DNA of 64,000 nt from Mercurialis annua (GCF_937616625.2 NC_065571.1:51197651-51261650), one strand, 5' to 3'. Positions 1 through 12,763 are shown, counted from the first letter of the stretch. The notes: generated by a model from the sequence alone, not told the origin. Translations and numbers: made by a program.

Positions 1-82
1 TTAATTTACAGTGCATTTATTAATTATAGGGTTATACTAGTATTTTCTTTTACAATTTAAGATAAAACAATCACTATCTTAA
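1..82. repeat. Left part of a split Stowaway-like MITE
   Basis: This stretch matches the body of the MITE at 29016-29577: the same order of words (a TTATTA-rich stretch, GGGTTATA, then CACTATCTTAAT) appears in both. The match resumes at 2230 after a 2.1-kb insertion. The left end of the MITE lies outside the window. Confidence 0.6.
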
Positions 83-2229
83 TCTGAGCGGAACGGGGTT
101 CGGTGGCCGCTCGCCCAGACTTATGGCTGACTTCGGATATAGAAAAGGGTTAAAAAATGGAGTCGTCGCCTAGTTCAACCAGCAAATGCTTTTTATACCG
201 ACTAGATAACATTACTCGCTTATAGGTAAGATTATCGTGCATTGGACCAAAAGACCGGCTTTGTGGACCTCCCTGGAACTTATGTGCTTGGCTTATTAGT
301 TACTTGTTTTATTTACCGGACATATTTGTTTATCTCATCTCAATATTCAAATAGCATGCCAACAGATATAATACTGGAAATGTAAACAAGTATGAAAGTG
401 TATAAACATTGAGCCTCGCATATAACCCAATCTGAACTGGTCATGCAAAGCAAGTAACAGGTACTCCTAAGCATACATCTAAACATGGCAGTTTCTAACA
501 AATATCAAAAGTCTGGCTGGTCTAGATTGATTACATGTACAAAGACCAAATCGGGAGTCCAAGTTTGATTGATTTTATTAGGTGATTTTGAATACCCTAT
601 ACAACATTTACTACTTTTCGTGATAGTACTAAGATGTCTAAGTTATTGGCTATAATTGATTTGATTTAGCTAATTTAACATGGTTAGTCCATTAGTCTCT
701 TAATACTGGATTTGTCATGTTTTTGGAAAGCAAAACATTGCAAACATGCTCAAAAGAAGTTGCTATGCATGCAATGTGAGGAATACTTTTAAACCTCGTT
801 GATTTTTTAGTGCCTGACACTCGCGTTGGTGTGGTGAAAACTGGTTCTCGATTAGAACATGGAAGTTGTCCGCCTCATCAATACGATTCTATTGGTTTGA
901 ATTGGGGTTCATTCCTAGATCGGGTGGTCCCTGAACTCGATCTGGATGTGGTTGGGTTCGCTTGTTTTGATAGTATAAGCCAACGGCGCCGGCAGTGTGT
1001 CATGGCGGTGACAGCGACGTCGTCTGGGGTAAGGGTAGCAGCAGTTTGTCATGTTGTCGTTTTGACTCGGTGTTTCATGTAAAAACACTCAAAACGCATC
1101 AAAAAGCATAAAGAATGCAAAAAACACATACTTGGATTGATTTAAAGTGTATAATATCGAATTTAAACACAAAACAGCTGATTTCTTGGTGAATTTAGCT
1201 AAGGCAACTTGAGGTAAACAAGCTTAATGCATTCTAAGCTCGTAATTCTGGATTGTTAGCATACATCATGTATTAAAACAACTTATAATCATATAAATTT
1301 TGAATTTACATGGCAATTTCACTAAGACACGTAATTTGACAATTATGGCTAAAATAATGAAATAAACCAATATGCATCCTAATTGGCAAATAACTCAGCG
1401 ATTTACAACTAATATGGCATAAAGTGATAAATGAAAAATTAAGGGTCCTCAGAAGTAGCGTTCTAAGTCCTTGGCTCATTTGTTGCCGAAGAGAATGCGA
1501 AATCTAACTTCGAATATGTGCAGAGTTGTGTTCTTAGAGAATCAAAGCGTACTTCAGGTGTTTTTAGGACTAGAATTGAATATTTTTATGTGTGTTGGTG
1601 AGTTCAGCCAGATTAGGATTTTTTGCTCGGGGGTCGAATTTTCTAGGATAGAGTTTTGTGCTTCCGGTCTGACCATTGACTCAGCTGTTTTAAGGCTGTT
1701 TATATAGAGCTGATTAGAATTTAGAGTTTACTTAAGTTAATTTACTATTTTGCCTAGTTGTTTAGGTTAAGGTTGAGGAAGTGTTAAGTGATAAGTGATT
1801 AGGATTATCTTTTAATTATTTACTTTTAAGTTTTGTTACCTTTAATTTTCAAATTTGGACTTGCTAGCGAACTAAAAATGTGTTAAAAGTCAGCTTTAAT
1901 GCCTAAAAGTGTCAAAAAGGCTTTTAAGACCATATGAATTTGGATATGGTTAATTTTAATTCGTAAAATTTACAAATTAGTCCATAAACTTCTAATATAT
2001 TGCAATTAGACCAATTTATGTACTTAGACCACAATCTATTTGGATTATAGGGTATTTTTGGCTAATTATATTTTAATCCTCCAAATTTGCAGTTGTGCAC
2101 TGATTACGCCTGCTTAGATTTCAGCAAGCAAATTGATAGCTCGATACCCTAATATATTTTTATGGAAATCATCATTGGACGCTTCAGTCTTTTATCACTT
2201 TTTACCTGTCCAGAAAATAGGTGTATACA
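83..2229. mobile_element. LTR-like insertion (probable solo LTR or retroelement remnant)
   Basis: About 2.15 kb interrupts a MITE and is bordered by a direct repeat CTTAA(T) at 78-83 and 2230-2235. Its right edge ends in GTATACA, typical of Gypsy LTRs, and the left edge begins (T)CTGAGCGG. Near the left edge lies a stretch containing AAATGGAGTCGTCGCC, resembling a motif I know from plant Gypsy LTR regions. No gag or pol similarity is visible; the ORFs at 810-1082 and 1471-1707 start at non-ATG codons and show no domain. The exact left boundary is uncertain by 1-3 bases, and the ends are not a clean TG..CA pair. Confidence 0.55.
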
Positions 2230-2281
2230 CTTAATATGTACAATTTTTGACTAAATGGACAACTAAAAAAACCTGAAGCAG
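2230..2281. repeat. Right part of the split Stowaway-like MITE
   Basis: The sequence resumes at CTTAATATG and runs through TAAATGGACAACTAAAAAA, as in the end of the MITE at 29016-29577. The terminal CGGAGGTAG block of that copy is degraded here to CTGAAGCAG, followed by TA. Confidence 0.55.
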
Positions 2282-3073
2282 TAATATTTAAATAATTAAA
2301 AGAATAAAAACTTAAATAGAAAAATTTAATATAATTAAAAAATAATTTTTAATATTATATGTGTATTAGACTCGTTTAGCTCCATTGGCGAATCCTCTTA
2401 TTTGATATTGGAGCTCGGCTCGAATGTTTCGAATAGCCCAACTCGTTTACATCTCTAGCTACAATATCACTCCAAATAGTTGGCATTAATTGGAGAATTA
2501 ATTAGTTTAGCATTCAACACCCAACCTTCACCTAAATTTCTCATAAGTTATCCTTCAAAACTTTCAGTCAACATTTTTTTAAATAAAATTCTGATATCTC
2601 TTGATTAAATTTCTCAAAATCTCACTTAAATTTAAACGTGTGAATAAAATATACTCCCTATCTACTAGCAAAATATATAAGATATTCCTATATATACAGT
2701 ATACTTGCTGATTTGTGAATGACAAAATTAAAGAGATTAATTCGGTCTGTTTATTGGCACATTCCTAATGGAAAAATAAGGAATTTGCTCTTCAGTCTTC
2801 ACCTTACATCACAGAAATTTCAGTAACAGTTCCTAAACGACGCCGTTGAACTGGCAGTACATGGAGTACACCTCACACAACCTGTCCTATCGCCTCTGCT
2901 AGTGCTAATAGAAATATTGAATGCAGCTACACCCTACAGCCTCTTATTTTACCTGCATCCACTTCTTCTGTTTTGTCCCCATTCCGTCACAGACCTGTCA
3001 TCTTTCGAAACGTGTCCCTCCATAACCAATAGTATTAAAAAAAAACATTAAAAACAATACCCAAACCACAATT
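2282..3073. other. Gene-free AT-rich upstream region
   Basis: No ORF with recognisable similarity. The right half is presumably the promoter of the gene starting at 3187. I see no further repeat structure that I can support. Confidence 0.5.
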
Positions 3074-3082
3074 TTTATATAC
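3074..3082 (+). promoter_or_regulatory. Candidate TATA box for the A70-like gene
   Basis: TTTATATAC lies about 105 bases upstream of the ATG at 3187. The spacing suits a plant TATA box with a short 5' UTR; the purine-rich stretch just before the ATG would be leader. Confidence 0.4.
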
Positions 3083-3186
3083 AAAAATGGAAAAACAGAA
3101 ATTCAAAAACATAACCCTATTATTTCCATAAAACCCATCTCCCATATCTCTACCACCTAAGAAGAAGAAAAAAAGCAAAAAAAGCC

Positions 3187-4107
3187 ATGCTTGAAGAATC
3201 TTTAACATCTATACCCTCAATCTGGGCTTCACTGAACAGTTGGTTCACTCCCACTGTTCTTTTCCTCTTCCTCAATCTCATGATTGGCACCATTTTTGTC
3301 ACCTCTAGTTTAGCCACCCCCAAGCCCACTTCTAATAATACTCAACACAATCACCAACTTGCTAGATCTCCCTCTGTTCTTCAAAGACTCAAGTCCATCA
3401 ACTTTCATAGTCTCAGATCTGCAGAAAAAACTCAACATTTTGATAATAATGTTATTATTACTACTAATTATCATCAATCTCCACTAGAAGAATACCACCA
3501 AAACCAATCTTTTCTTTCAAGATCTCCGTCCATGCTTCAAAGAATCAAATCCGTTAATCTTTACAATTATTTCTCTCAAGAACTGCCCAAAAATCAAGAA
3601 CCACACACTCCTACGAATCAAGATTCACTTCAAGAACATCAAGAAACCGATACGTTTCAAGAACATCAAGAAACCGACACGTTTCAAGAACAGTATCAAG
3701 AACCTGAAGAAGATACTATTCAAGATCAAGAACAGACACTGGACGAGATTTATAGTAAACTAAAGACTAATTTTCACCAAGTCGGCAGATCAAAGTCCGA
3801 CACGAAGCCGACAGCCGGAGAAGTGTCGAAGAAGTTAGCGAAGAAAATGAGGAAATCTGCGAGTACTAAATCTGCTTTTGCTCATTTTGAAGAGGAAGAT
3901 GATGACATTGTTGAGTCTCGCCGGCCGGCGACGGTGAGAGAAGGGAAGAGCGGCGGTCATAGAATGACGGAGGTTGATGATGCTGAGGTGGACGCTAAAG
4001 CTGACGATTTCATTAACCGGTTTAAACAGCAGCTCAAGTTGCAGCGGGTTGACTCCATTGTACGGTACAAGGAGATGGTTAATAGAGGCAGTAATAATGC
4101 AAATTAG
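3187..4107 (+). CDS. DUF4408/DUF761 protein, PAMP-induced A70-like
   Basis: An intronless ORF of 306 residues with a clear ATG. Residues about 7-45 form the DUF4408 head: an amphipathic stretch (SIWASLNSWFTP) and one hydrophobic segment (VLFLFLNLMIGTIFVTSSL), probably a membrane anchor. Two copies of an RSPSxLQRxKS motif follow (near residues 57 and 113). The middle is acidic and Gln/Glu-rich, with a short tandem repeat (QEHQETDTF, near 150-165) that is visibly a recent DNA duplication. The last 30 residues (DDFINRFKQQLKLQRVDSI) are the DUF761 tail. In Arabidopsis the same architecture occurs in the pathogen-associated-pattern-induced A70 protein; the biochemical function is unknown. Family call is firm; the stress role is by analogy only. 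Confidence 0.88.
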   Translation: MLEESLTSIPSIWASLNSWFTPTVLFLFLNLMIGTIFVTSSLATPKPTSNNTQHNHQLARSPSVLQRLKSINFHSLRSAEKTQHFDNNVIITTNYHQSPLEEYHQNQSFLSRSPSMLQRIKSVNLYNYFSQELPKNQEPHTPTNQDSLQEHQETDTFQEHQETDTFQEQYQEPEEDTIQDQEQTLDEIYSKLKTNFHQVGRSKSDTKPTAGEVSKKLAKKMRKSASTKSAFAHFEEEDDDIVESRRPATVREGKSGGHRMTEVDDAEVDAKADDFINRFKQQLKLQRVDSIVRYKEMVNRGSNNAN

Positions 4108-4969
4108 TAGATGTTTTTTATTTTATAATTAGGTGCATTTTTTTTCTTGATTTTGAAATTTAACTTCTATTTTGGGAAATTTGGTTCATAATTTTAGGGT
4201 TGTATGATTATTTATTTTCTTTTCAATTGTGTGTAAATCCACTCAAAACATCCAACAAAATGAACATGTTTTTTTTCTTTTTGAGTTAATTGTAAAACAA
4301 ATTATTAATTTCAGTATATTTTGTAATTTGAACATGCATTTTTAATTTCGATAATTTGAAATATTAATTATTAATTTTTTAATAATTATATATCAAATAA
4401 TCTTTTAATAAAAAAAAATATGATAAATACCGAAACGCATATAGTTTTAGCATTAATATCATCATTTTTATGATCTAAAAACTACTCCTTGTTTTGAATA
4501 AAAATTTGATAACTTATTTTAAAAATTATTAATATCAAATTTTTATGTTTAAATTATAAAGTAGGGTAAAATTTATAATTTTTTACTGTAATAATTATGA
4601 TTATTTTAGAGTGTCCATTTTGATTATTTACGAAAATGGCAAATACTCAATTCAAGAGGGAAAGTGAAAAATGGGAAAATAGACAAGACAGGAAAGGAGT
4701 GAATTAAGGGGACCAATGTGTTGGGTGTATTTTACAAGTTTGCCCACTGATATTAAGATGGGGATGGGGTTAAATTGGTAAAAGTGAGGTGTATTGGGTG
4801 GTGTTGTTGACCTGTGACCAATGGATTGTGTGGTGTCTTAAAGTGCTGTTTATCTGTATTTGGTTGGAGAAGCACGTGGGAGATTTATTTCGAGTACTAT
4901 GCATTCACACCTTTCATTGTGGACTGTCTTTTTTTTTTTCAGACGGTATCACTAAATTTATTATAGAAC
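4108..4969. other. 3' flank of the A70-like gene, no gene seen
   Basis: Very AT-rich. The ORF at 4789-5010 starts with GTG and has no recognisable motif; it runs into the fold-back element that starts at 4970. Confidence 0.5.
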
Positions 4970-5344
4970 AAAGGATCACTTTACCCCTTCAACTTAGTAT
5001 AAAATATTAAAAATATTTAAATTAAGAACCATGATTATTCTTATCCTAAACTTTGTAAAATCGGATCAAAATTTCCCTCTCCTCACTCTCCTCCAAGAGA
5101 GTGAGGCGCAATCTTCAATTTTGATGGTGGGTTTTTTTCCTAAGTGGTTTTTGAAAGAAAAATTTTAAATGATTCTAAATTTTTTAACAACTTTAATTAA
5201 TACCTAATAATTTGAAAACTAATAATTTAATCCCTTAATTAAAAATTTAAAATAAAAATTAACCCCCAAATTTTATATATATAACAAATTAACCCTCAAA
5301 TTTTATATTTTTAATATAAATATCTTTTTAATTGTAGCAGACCT

Positions 5345-5377
5345 CCGGCGAGGAGCTCCTTAGCTTCTCCTCGCCGG
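5345..5377. repeat. Perfect GC-rich hairpin in the fold-back core
   Basis: CCGGCGAGGAG at 5345-5355 pairs perfectly with CTCCTCGCCGG at 5367-5377 around an 11-base loop that itself contains AGCTCC. It stands out in an AT-rich setting and resembles the gagctcctcc-type cores at 12813-12925 and 44407-44545. Confidence 0.75.
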
Positions 5378-5579
5378 AAATTGAAAAAAAAATTGAAATT
5401 TGTTTTGAAAAAAGTTTAAAAAAGGCCCCAAGTTAATTAGGGTTAAACTATAAATAATTAGTATTTAAATATGATTAATTATTGTAAATTATGAGCTGAT
5501 TTTGTCAAGTTCGGGATAAAAGTGATCCGATTTTTCAGTTTTGGATTTTTTTGTTAATTTGTGCCAAATTGAGGGGTAA

Positions 5580-8500
5580 TGTCACGACCCGATTCCCGGA
5601 TCGAGACCGGCGCTAGGGAATGGGAGTGGTTGCTCCGAAACCCGTAGCAAGCCTTAAAATAAAATCCATTTTTCTCATTAAAAACAATTTAACTTTTCTT
5701 TAAAAAGTTTTCTCTTATAATTTTGTTTCGAAATTCACTATAAATTTTTCGCGGAATAAAATCATACACTTTAAATTCCGAAACGTAAATACTAGGTCAA
5801 CCATTTCACGGGACCTCTTTTCCATTTTCACAACATATCAATTTTTATAACCCTTTTTTTTGCAAAACGTTTTTAGGGTAAGACATGCAAATCACATATA
5901 TGCCACGTCGGGCCCACATACACATTTTTGTCTCGATGCCAACAGTTTCATTTACTGTTTTCCACATTTATCTCGGTATCTCAAATACTCGAGAGGCATC
6001 ACAAAATACCATAATAAGCATGCATATATAAATATAATAATAACAAAGCGATGATAATTAAACAGAGTATTATCGTGGCAGTTCATCGCAAAATAAAGCA
6101 TGCTAAAGAGTTCCGTCTATGTAGACATTACTACTGCAGCGCTAAGATAGAAAAAATATTTACAAAATACCACATCGCCCAAAACAGAGACTTCATGAGC
6201 AAGAATATGAAGCCTCACCAAAAATGACAGTCTACGTACCTGAAAAATTGGTACAACAACGGGGTCAGATTAACTGGTGAGTTGACATCTTATAAACACA
6301 CATTAAATAATTTAACTCGTTATAAAATAGATATATTTAAATATTTACTACCGGTTCAATCACAGAAACGTAAAGCTTTTGAAATGAAATGCTGTTTCTA
6401 ATCCATATTCCTCTAAGTCTCCTTTCAGACTTAGATTAATAAACTAGTCGGCTGATCCCGTAGATTCACTCGACTCTAGTTTATTTTCCACTATCCTTTA
6501 CAGTTCTAAACTTTTGTTTAGACCGTTCCCAACTTTTCTCATGAACTCAACGACCGATAACATTTAATGTTCCATGACGTCGTTAGTTCTTAAATCAATC
6601 GGCCGAACTCTATCGTTCCATCGCCGTTAACTTGTTCGGGGTTCCAGACCGTCGTCTTAGAAGCTCTCCCGCAATGTCTGGACCGTCGTCTCAGACTTCT
6701 AGACCGTCGTCTAGATTCACACAGTACATTCCGCTTTACATAAAAATAAATATGCATGCAATAACTAGTGATCACATAGTCCTATTATAGCCCAAATAGG
6801 ATGGCACGTTTCATAGACTCATTCCATAATAATTTTATTTACTCAAAATAAATATACGATATATTTAAAATGCTTTACGATATTAATTTTTCCACATTAA
6901 AGTAATAATAGTAATTTTATTACTTTAATGTATGCATGTAATAATGCAAACTCACAGACTGTCGTTCCACAATTATTTACGCACGCTAATCCACATTTAG
7001 CTCCTCGGCAATTATTCAATCATTGCCCCGTGAATGTCTCGCATTCCGAGATTGACCTTTCGTCAATTCTCTAAACGTTTGTTAATCAAAACGTTTCCCA
7101 CTAATCATCACGATCGACATCGTGGCCCGTACACAAACTACGTATCGGGTTCAATCTTAGGAATCCAATTAAATTTCATAATTTGGTCCATTCTAAATCC
7201 TTAGGTAAATTTTACCATTTTACCCTTTCGGAAAAATTCCCATATTTTAGAAAATACTATTCGGTCCTTATTAATTTTCATATTCCAAAATACCCTTATT
7301 CCAAAATCCTCTTTTATAAAAATACAATATACATATATACATCTTTTAATTAAAATTTTTCCAATTTTAATTAAATAAAACATTAATTAGTTTATATCTA
7401 ACTAATTAATTCTTACCCATTAAAAATATAAATCTTTTGGGTCCAAGCCCAAATTAAAATTTTAAAACTTGAAAACTTTGAATTTAATAATTCCAAGGTT
7501 CCACTTACCTTTCAAGTCCACCAAAAATCCATTTAGGACATACTAGTCCTTATACTTTCAAATCTTTCATTTTGGTCCTTTTACCCAATTTTTAATTTAT
7601 TACTTACCTTTTTAACTTTTTAACTTTGGGTCCAAATTATTTAGTCAAGTCTAAATAAAAGTCCAAAGTTCTAAGTCCGGGATCTAATTACGGTTTCGGC
7701 CCCACTTGGCCCCGGTCCAATTTGGTTCGGTTTCAACCCGACCGAATCTTGGCTCGGTTAAACAGAGACACCGTGCTCCGTTTACCGGCCGGTAGTGGTT
7801 CGCCGACCACCACCCTACTCTCTAAACCACCTATACCAAAATTAGCCAATCAATTTCAAATTGAATGAATTTTAACTCTACTAAAATATTTAATCACACT
7901 TGATTAAATATTACAATACTAACCACATCATAAACAATTAAACAATCACACACCATATAGCCATCTATTCGGCCACTACACCAAAATTACCATATATCAC
8001 AATTTCTAACAATTAAACATTTTCGTGGCATGATTATTTACTCAACTATTACTCAAGAAATTTAAAAGTACAATTTCTTTTAAATCATAGGTTCATTCGG
8101 CTTCAAGTCAAAATTAAGCATTTGAACATTTAAATCCACATAACCATTTAAACATAATCTCAATCTCATTTAATCACCAAATATCATGCCAACTAAACAA
8201 TAAAATCATTTATTTGCATTTTTCATATATTCGGCTAACAACTATTTATCATTCAAACATATTTTCAAACATTTGCATCCTAGGCATATTTTACACCATT
8301 TCATGCAATTACAACCTATCTAGCATATTCCATACCAATATCATTCAAACTTAACATGTAAATCCAATACATATAATTTCAACAATTACCCATAATCAAA
8401 TTTCCACAAATTAAGCATGCAATTCCAAAGACATATTCGGCCAACCAAAAATTTTACAAACAAAATTTATAAATTCCTACTATCAACATATAACATGGAA

Positions 8501-10180
8501 ATTCCCATAAATCATTTTACAATAATCACATAAATCACACATATATACATTTCGGCATACCCACTAAATAACTTTCATAATATTTTCATGCCATCATAGA
8601 ATTATATTCGGCCACATTAAAATTTCCACTAACAAATTTTATCAAAAATTATATCATGTATCACATTTAAGTTGATCTTGTAAACAATCTAAATAATCAT
8701 GCAAACATTATAATAAACACAACAAATTATCAAGGAATAGAAAATCATAATACTATTCGGCAATCACAAATAAATTACCCACAAATCTTTATTTCAAAAT
8801 TTTAAACACATAACACACATATTCACCCATTTAACAATTTTTAACCTAAAATAATTTATCTCATAAATATTTCTTTTTAATTCCATTGTTTTCGGTTTCA
8901 AGAAAAAATTATTAAATTTTTACACTTTGATCTTTGAAACCACTAAATTTTCTTAAATAATTTAAAACATTTTAAATCATAAAATTTCAAACCCTACTTC
9001 ATGAAAAATCATGAAAATATTCGGCTTATTATACCATAAACTTAACCCTTTAAATTTTTCTTTTAAAAAAACCTTTAAGTTTCCTCAAGAATCAAGCTTT
9101 AACACTAAAAATATAAATTTCCAGCATTTTTAAGCTTAGTTCAAATACTTGTTCAAGTTAAAAATAAAAATTTAACACATAACTACTTTAAAAAATTTGA
9201 ATCTTTTAAAACCAACTCTTACCCATGTTTTATCTTACTCATTAAAACCACAATCCATGATTGCATGTAGGTTTTAAACTCTTGAACTAAAATTTTATTA
9301 AAACCGAAATTTTTTTCAAAAACAAACAACACCCAAATATTTGATCCTCTTAAAAACCCATATTTTAAAAGAAAGATCATATTTAAAAACTTTGATTAAA
9401 ACCTCCCATTCAAGCATAAAACCGAAGAAGAAGAAGAAGAATGAGAACCCACGAAAATAATCACATAACACCCATTTAAAAGCTTTTAATCTTACCTTCT
9501 CAAAAAGCTTGAGTTACAAATTAATGGGGTTTGTTATTTTTCTTAGAGTGTGGTTCGGCCAAGACAAGGAAAAGAAGAGAGTGACTTTTGGTTTTCTCAA
9601 AAAAAAACTTTTTACTCCTAAGAAAATGGAGAAGAAAAAGATTTCCACTTATAGCATTTTTGTTGAAAAGTTGTGGGGTCTAATTTGCCCTTTTTAACTT
9701 CAATCATTAGCTCCACTCTTAGGCTACATGCATGTTGACAAGTGTCCAACATGTGTCACCTCATATTCACTTGCTTTCTCCCCAAGTTAAGTTAATGTAG
9801 CTTATTTTACTTATTTTTACGGTTTTCGAAGTTCCGTAAAAATCTTTCTCGAAAAACGTTTCCGAACTAAATTAATCTCTTATAAGGTCAATTCTTGAGC
9901 AAATATATTTATAACTTATTTTTTTTAACATTTTAATTATTTAAATCGGTTTTATCATTTAATGGCCGAAAATTACAAAAATGCCACCCATGCACAATAA
10001 ATCAATTTTCGTAGCCATGCACACGTAAACATTTAAATAATTAATCACACATTGCAAATAAATCAATCACATGCATTTTAAACACCGAAAATTAATTTCT
10101 AAGCCGGTACTTTACCGCCGCTAATTTCCAATTCACCGCGTTTTCAAAAATTCCTTATTTTGAAAATTAGGGATATTACA
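5580..10180. mobile_element. 4.6-kb solo LTR, Ty3/gypsy type
   Basis: The block begins TGTCACGACCC and ends GGGATATTACA, the TG...CA termini and start sequence common in long LTRs of plant Ty3/gypsy elements (Tekay/Del-like chromoviruses are my best guess). It is flanked by a perfect 5-bp target duplication GGTAA (5575-5579 and 10181-10185). There is no second LTR, no primer-binding site and no gag/pol ORF inside, so it is best read as a solo LTR left by recombination between the LTRs of a full element. The interior is AT-rich with scattered short repeats (recurring TTCGGC and CATTTAAAC-type words). ORFs at 6590-6775, 7201-7383 and 9509-9697 look fortuitous. Confidence 0.82.
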
Positions 10181-10196
10181 GGTAAAGTGATCCTTT

Positions 10197-10960
10197 CATT
10201 TATTAAATATCTCGCTTATGACGGAGGAAAACAATGATTACAAAGAAAAAATGATAACTTCAAAGTTGAAGCTTCTTTAAAGAAAAAACTACAACTATTG
10301 TCTACAAAATCATTTGATAAATAGAAAAAGAACTAATCAAATTAAATTTATAACTAAACTTGAAAATCGCATCTGCCGTTTCTTTCTCTGAAAACATGTT
10401 GTAAATCTGAAGAACCAATCGATTAAATAATGAAAATTTTGAATTAATTTATAATCTAAGGAGCCGGAGTATGACCTTTCAATAGATTAAGCAATTTTTT
10501 TAAATCAAATTCAATTTAAGAGGTATCTAAAAAAAAATTGAGAACAAAACGATCAAACCATGGATCAGACTTTAATTAATATATATTCACACATTAGCTT
10601 CATCTAGTTGAGTCTCAAGATTGCTAGAAAAAATTATAAAACCTGCGAATCTAACTAATATAGTCACCATTCATATTTAGAATGATGCCACCAATCTCCC
10701 ATAAAACAATGCACATAAATTGCATCTTCACCATGTTTCTAAATTTTCCATAAAGCAATGCACAAAAATTGCATCTTCACCATCTTGAATTGATTGTTGC
10801 TGGAACCTGACAACCAAGTAGAGCAGCAGATGTGCATGATCGTTAGGTGATGTGAATGATAATCTATGTTATGCGAGTACTCATCTTTCATTTGTTAACT
10901 AGAAATGCATAATTAAACTCATTGCATATTTAAAATATTTTCCCAACTGCTTTATTTTTA
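10197..10960. other. AT-rich spacer, no gene seen
   Basis: No ORF above background. It contains a local imperfect direct repeat around 10700-10780 (CATAAA-GCAATGCACA-AAATTGCATCTTCACCAT occurs twice, about 50 bases apart). Confidence 0.45.
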
Positions 10961-11353
10961 GGCCTAATTACTTAAAAAAACCCCACCTTAAAACAATTTT
11001 TCGTTTATACCCTGATCTAGGAAAAAATTCATTTGTACCCTTTTTTTATTTCTCGTTTTCAATTGTACCCCAAAATTTTATTTTTTGGCAATTTAATTAA
11101 TTAAAGGATGAAAATATTAAAAATAATTAAATAGAAGGGTTATATCATCTTTTTTTTATTTGAAAAAATTCAAATAAATTAAAAAAATGAACGATTATTT
11201 TAAGCTTTTTTTAAATAAAAAAAGTTCAATTTAGTGCTTTAGGGTAGAGTTGAAAATGAAAAATCAAAAAAAGGGTACAAATGAACTTTTTCCTAGATCA
11301 TGGTATAAACGAAAAAATATTGCAAGGTGAGTTTTTTTTTAAGTAATTAGCCC
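10961..11353. mobile_element. Mutator-like fold-back element (copy 1)
   Basis: A 393-bp element with long inverted arms: GGCCTAATTACTTAAAA at the left, AAGTAATTAGCCC at the right, then matching inner words (CGTTTATACC / GGTATAAACG; GGGTACAAATGAA). It is flanked by a perfect 9-bp direct repeat TTATTTTTA (10952-10960 and 11354-11362), the duplication length of the Mutator superfamily. It does not encode a transposase. Confidence 0.78.
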
Positions 11354-11683
11354 TTATTTTTATGAATAATTGATAAAAGAGGCTCTATAATTTTTTAATG
11401 AAGGAAAAAATATTGAACATTCAAATTTTAGATTTATATAATATGTAAATTGTAGTTTTTGATAATGTAATATTTATATTATGAGGTTATGCTGGTTATA
11501 ATTCATAATTTTCTTTATTTGTCTCTAAAAACAAGATTCGAGGTAAACAAAATTAGTAGTATTATTTTAAAAAATAAAATGTTGTTTACTTCTCAATATT
11601 TGTTTAGTAAGTGAAAAAAAATTAATTCGAATTTAATTACGAGGTAAATTGTCAAATACAAGATATTGAAAAGTATTATCACT

Positions 11684-12710
11684 TTTTACACTATTTTCCA
11701 TAATTTTTCACTCTACACTAATAATAAACATATTTATAAAAATACTTAACATGTAGGTTAAAATTTTATATAACCACACTTTCTTTTCTCTCCCCTCTCA
11801 AAATTTTACATTTTTTGTTTCTTCTTTTCCGTTTGATTTTCTGTTTGTCTTTTTCCGTTGTCTTTTCGTCCGTCTTTTCTATACGGTTTTCTGTTTGTGT
11901 TTCTGTTCGTCTATTTCCAATGGGTTTTTCGTCTTTTCCGGTTATTTTTTCGTTCATCTCTTCCGTTCGCGCTTTTCCGATCGCCTCTTTCGTTTGCGCT
12001 ATGAATTTCTCGATATCGTTTTAGATTTTTTTGCAAAATTTTAAGTTTTTTGTGATGCTATGATTTTGTAAATAAATTATAGTAAATTTATGATTTTTTG
12101 TATATAATATTCTTTTATTACTTATATAATTATTTTATTTTTTTTCTTATTCATGGATTTATTTATTTATTTTAATACTACTGATTTTATAAAGAACGAA
12201 TTGATTTATGGTGTATTTACAGTGTTTTTATAATCTATTTACGTTATAGTGTATTTTTGATTAATTTATAGTGTATTTCTGGTGTTTTTGGTATATTTTT
12301 TTGATGTATTTCTATCGTTTTTCTAGTATATCTATAGTGTATTTGTAATGTTTATGGTGTATTTGCAGTATTTATGGTGTATTTATAGTATTTTTCTGGT
12401 ATACACCATAAAACATTACAAAACACCATAAATACACTATTATTACAATATAAAAAAATTATAGTTAACTAAAAAAATATAATGGATATCCTATAATACA
12501 CTATAGTTACACTAAAAAAATACAATAAAAAAACACCAGAAAAAATCTATAAAAAAAAAGAATAAATCTTAAAAAAGTGAAAAGAAATTTGTGAAATTAA
12601 AAAAAATAAGAAGATATTTGTTCGTAAAAAAAAGTTAGAAAATTAGAAGAAGAAAAAAAATGTAAAATTATAAATAAAATAGAGAATAGTGTAGCCTGGA
12701 AAATTCCCTC
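11684..12710. repeat. Large imperfect fold-back with degenerate inner repeats
   Basis: The outer words TACACTATTTTCC (left) and AATAGTGTAGCCTGGAAAA (right) are inverted, as are TTTTACATTTTTTGTTTC and its counterpart near 12655. The left arm holds a degenerate CT-rich repeat built on TTTTCCGTTTG/TCTTTTC. The middle (about 12200-12410) is a degenerate tandem array of GTGTATTTATAGTGTTTTT-like units, mirrored at 12400-12545. The ORFs at 11766-11957 and 11815-12024 are products of this repeat, not genes. Boundaries are approximate. Confidence 0.5.
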
Positions 12711-12763
12711 TTTAATTATTACTACTATTATTTTTAATAACCCATTTTTTTATTATTATTATA

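Larger units (their letters stand above)
4970..10196. mobile_element. Fold-back (MITE-like) element split by a solo LTR
   Basis: The ends are inverted copies: AAAGGATCACTTTACCCCT at the left (4970-4988), and the reverse complement at the right once the inserted LTR (5580-10180) and one copy of its GGTAA target repeat are removed. Without the insertion the element is about 620 bp. The arms carry secondary inverted matches such as the GATCAAAA / AAAAGTGATCC regions. A GC-rich palindrome (5345-5377) sits in the middle. No target duplication could be confirmed, so the superfamily is open. Confidence 0.65.

Noticed and set aside
810..1707. Two ORFs (90 and 78 residues) in the first LTR-like block
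   Set aside because: Both begin at non-ATG codons, have no recognisable domain and lie inside a repeat insertion.
6590..9697. Short ORFs in the 4.6-kb LTR
   Set aside because: Low-complexity, no domain, and positioned inside a non-coding LTR.
11766..12024. Overlapping ORFs on both strands
   Set aside because: They arise from degenerate TTTTCCGTTTG/TCTTTTC repeats; opposite-strand ORFs of the same repeat cannot both be genes and neither has a motif.
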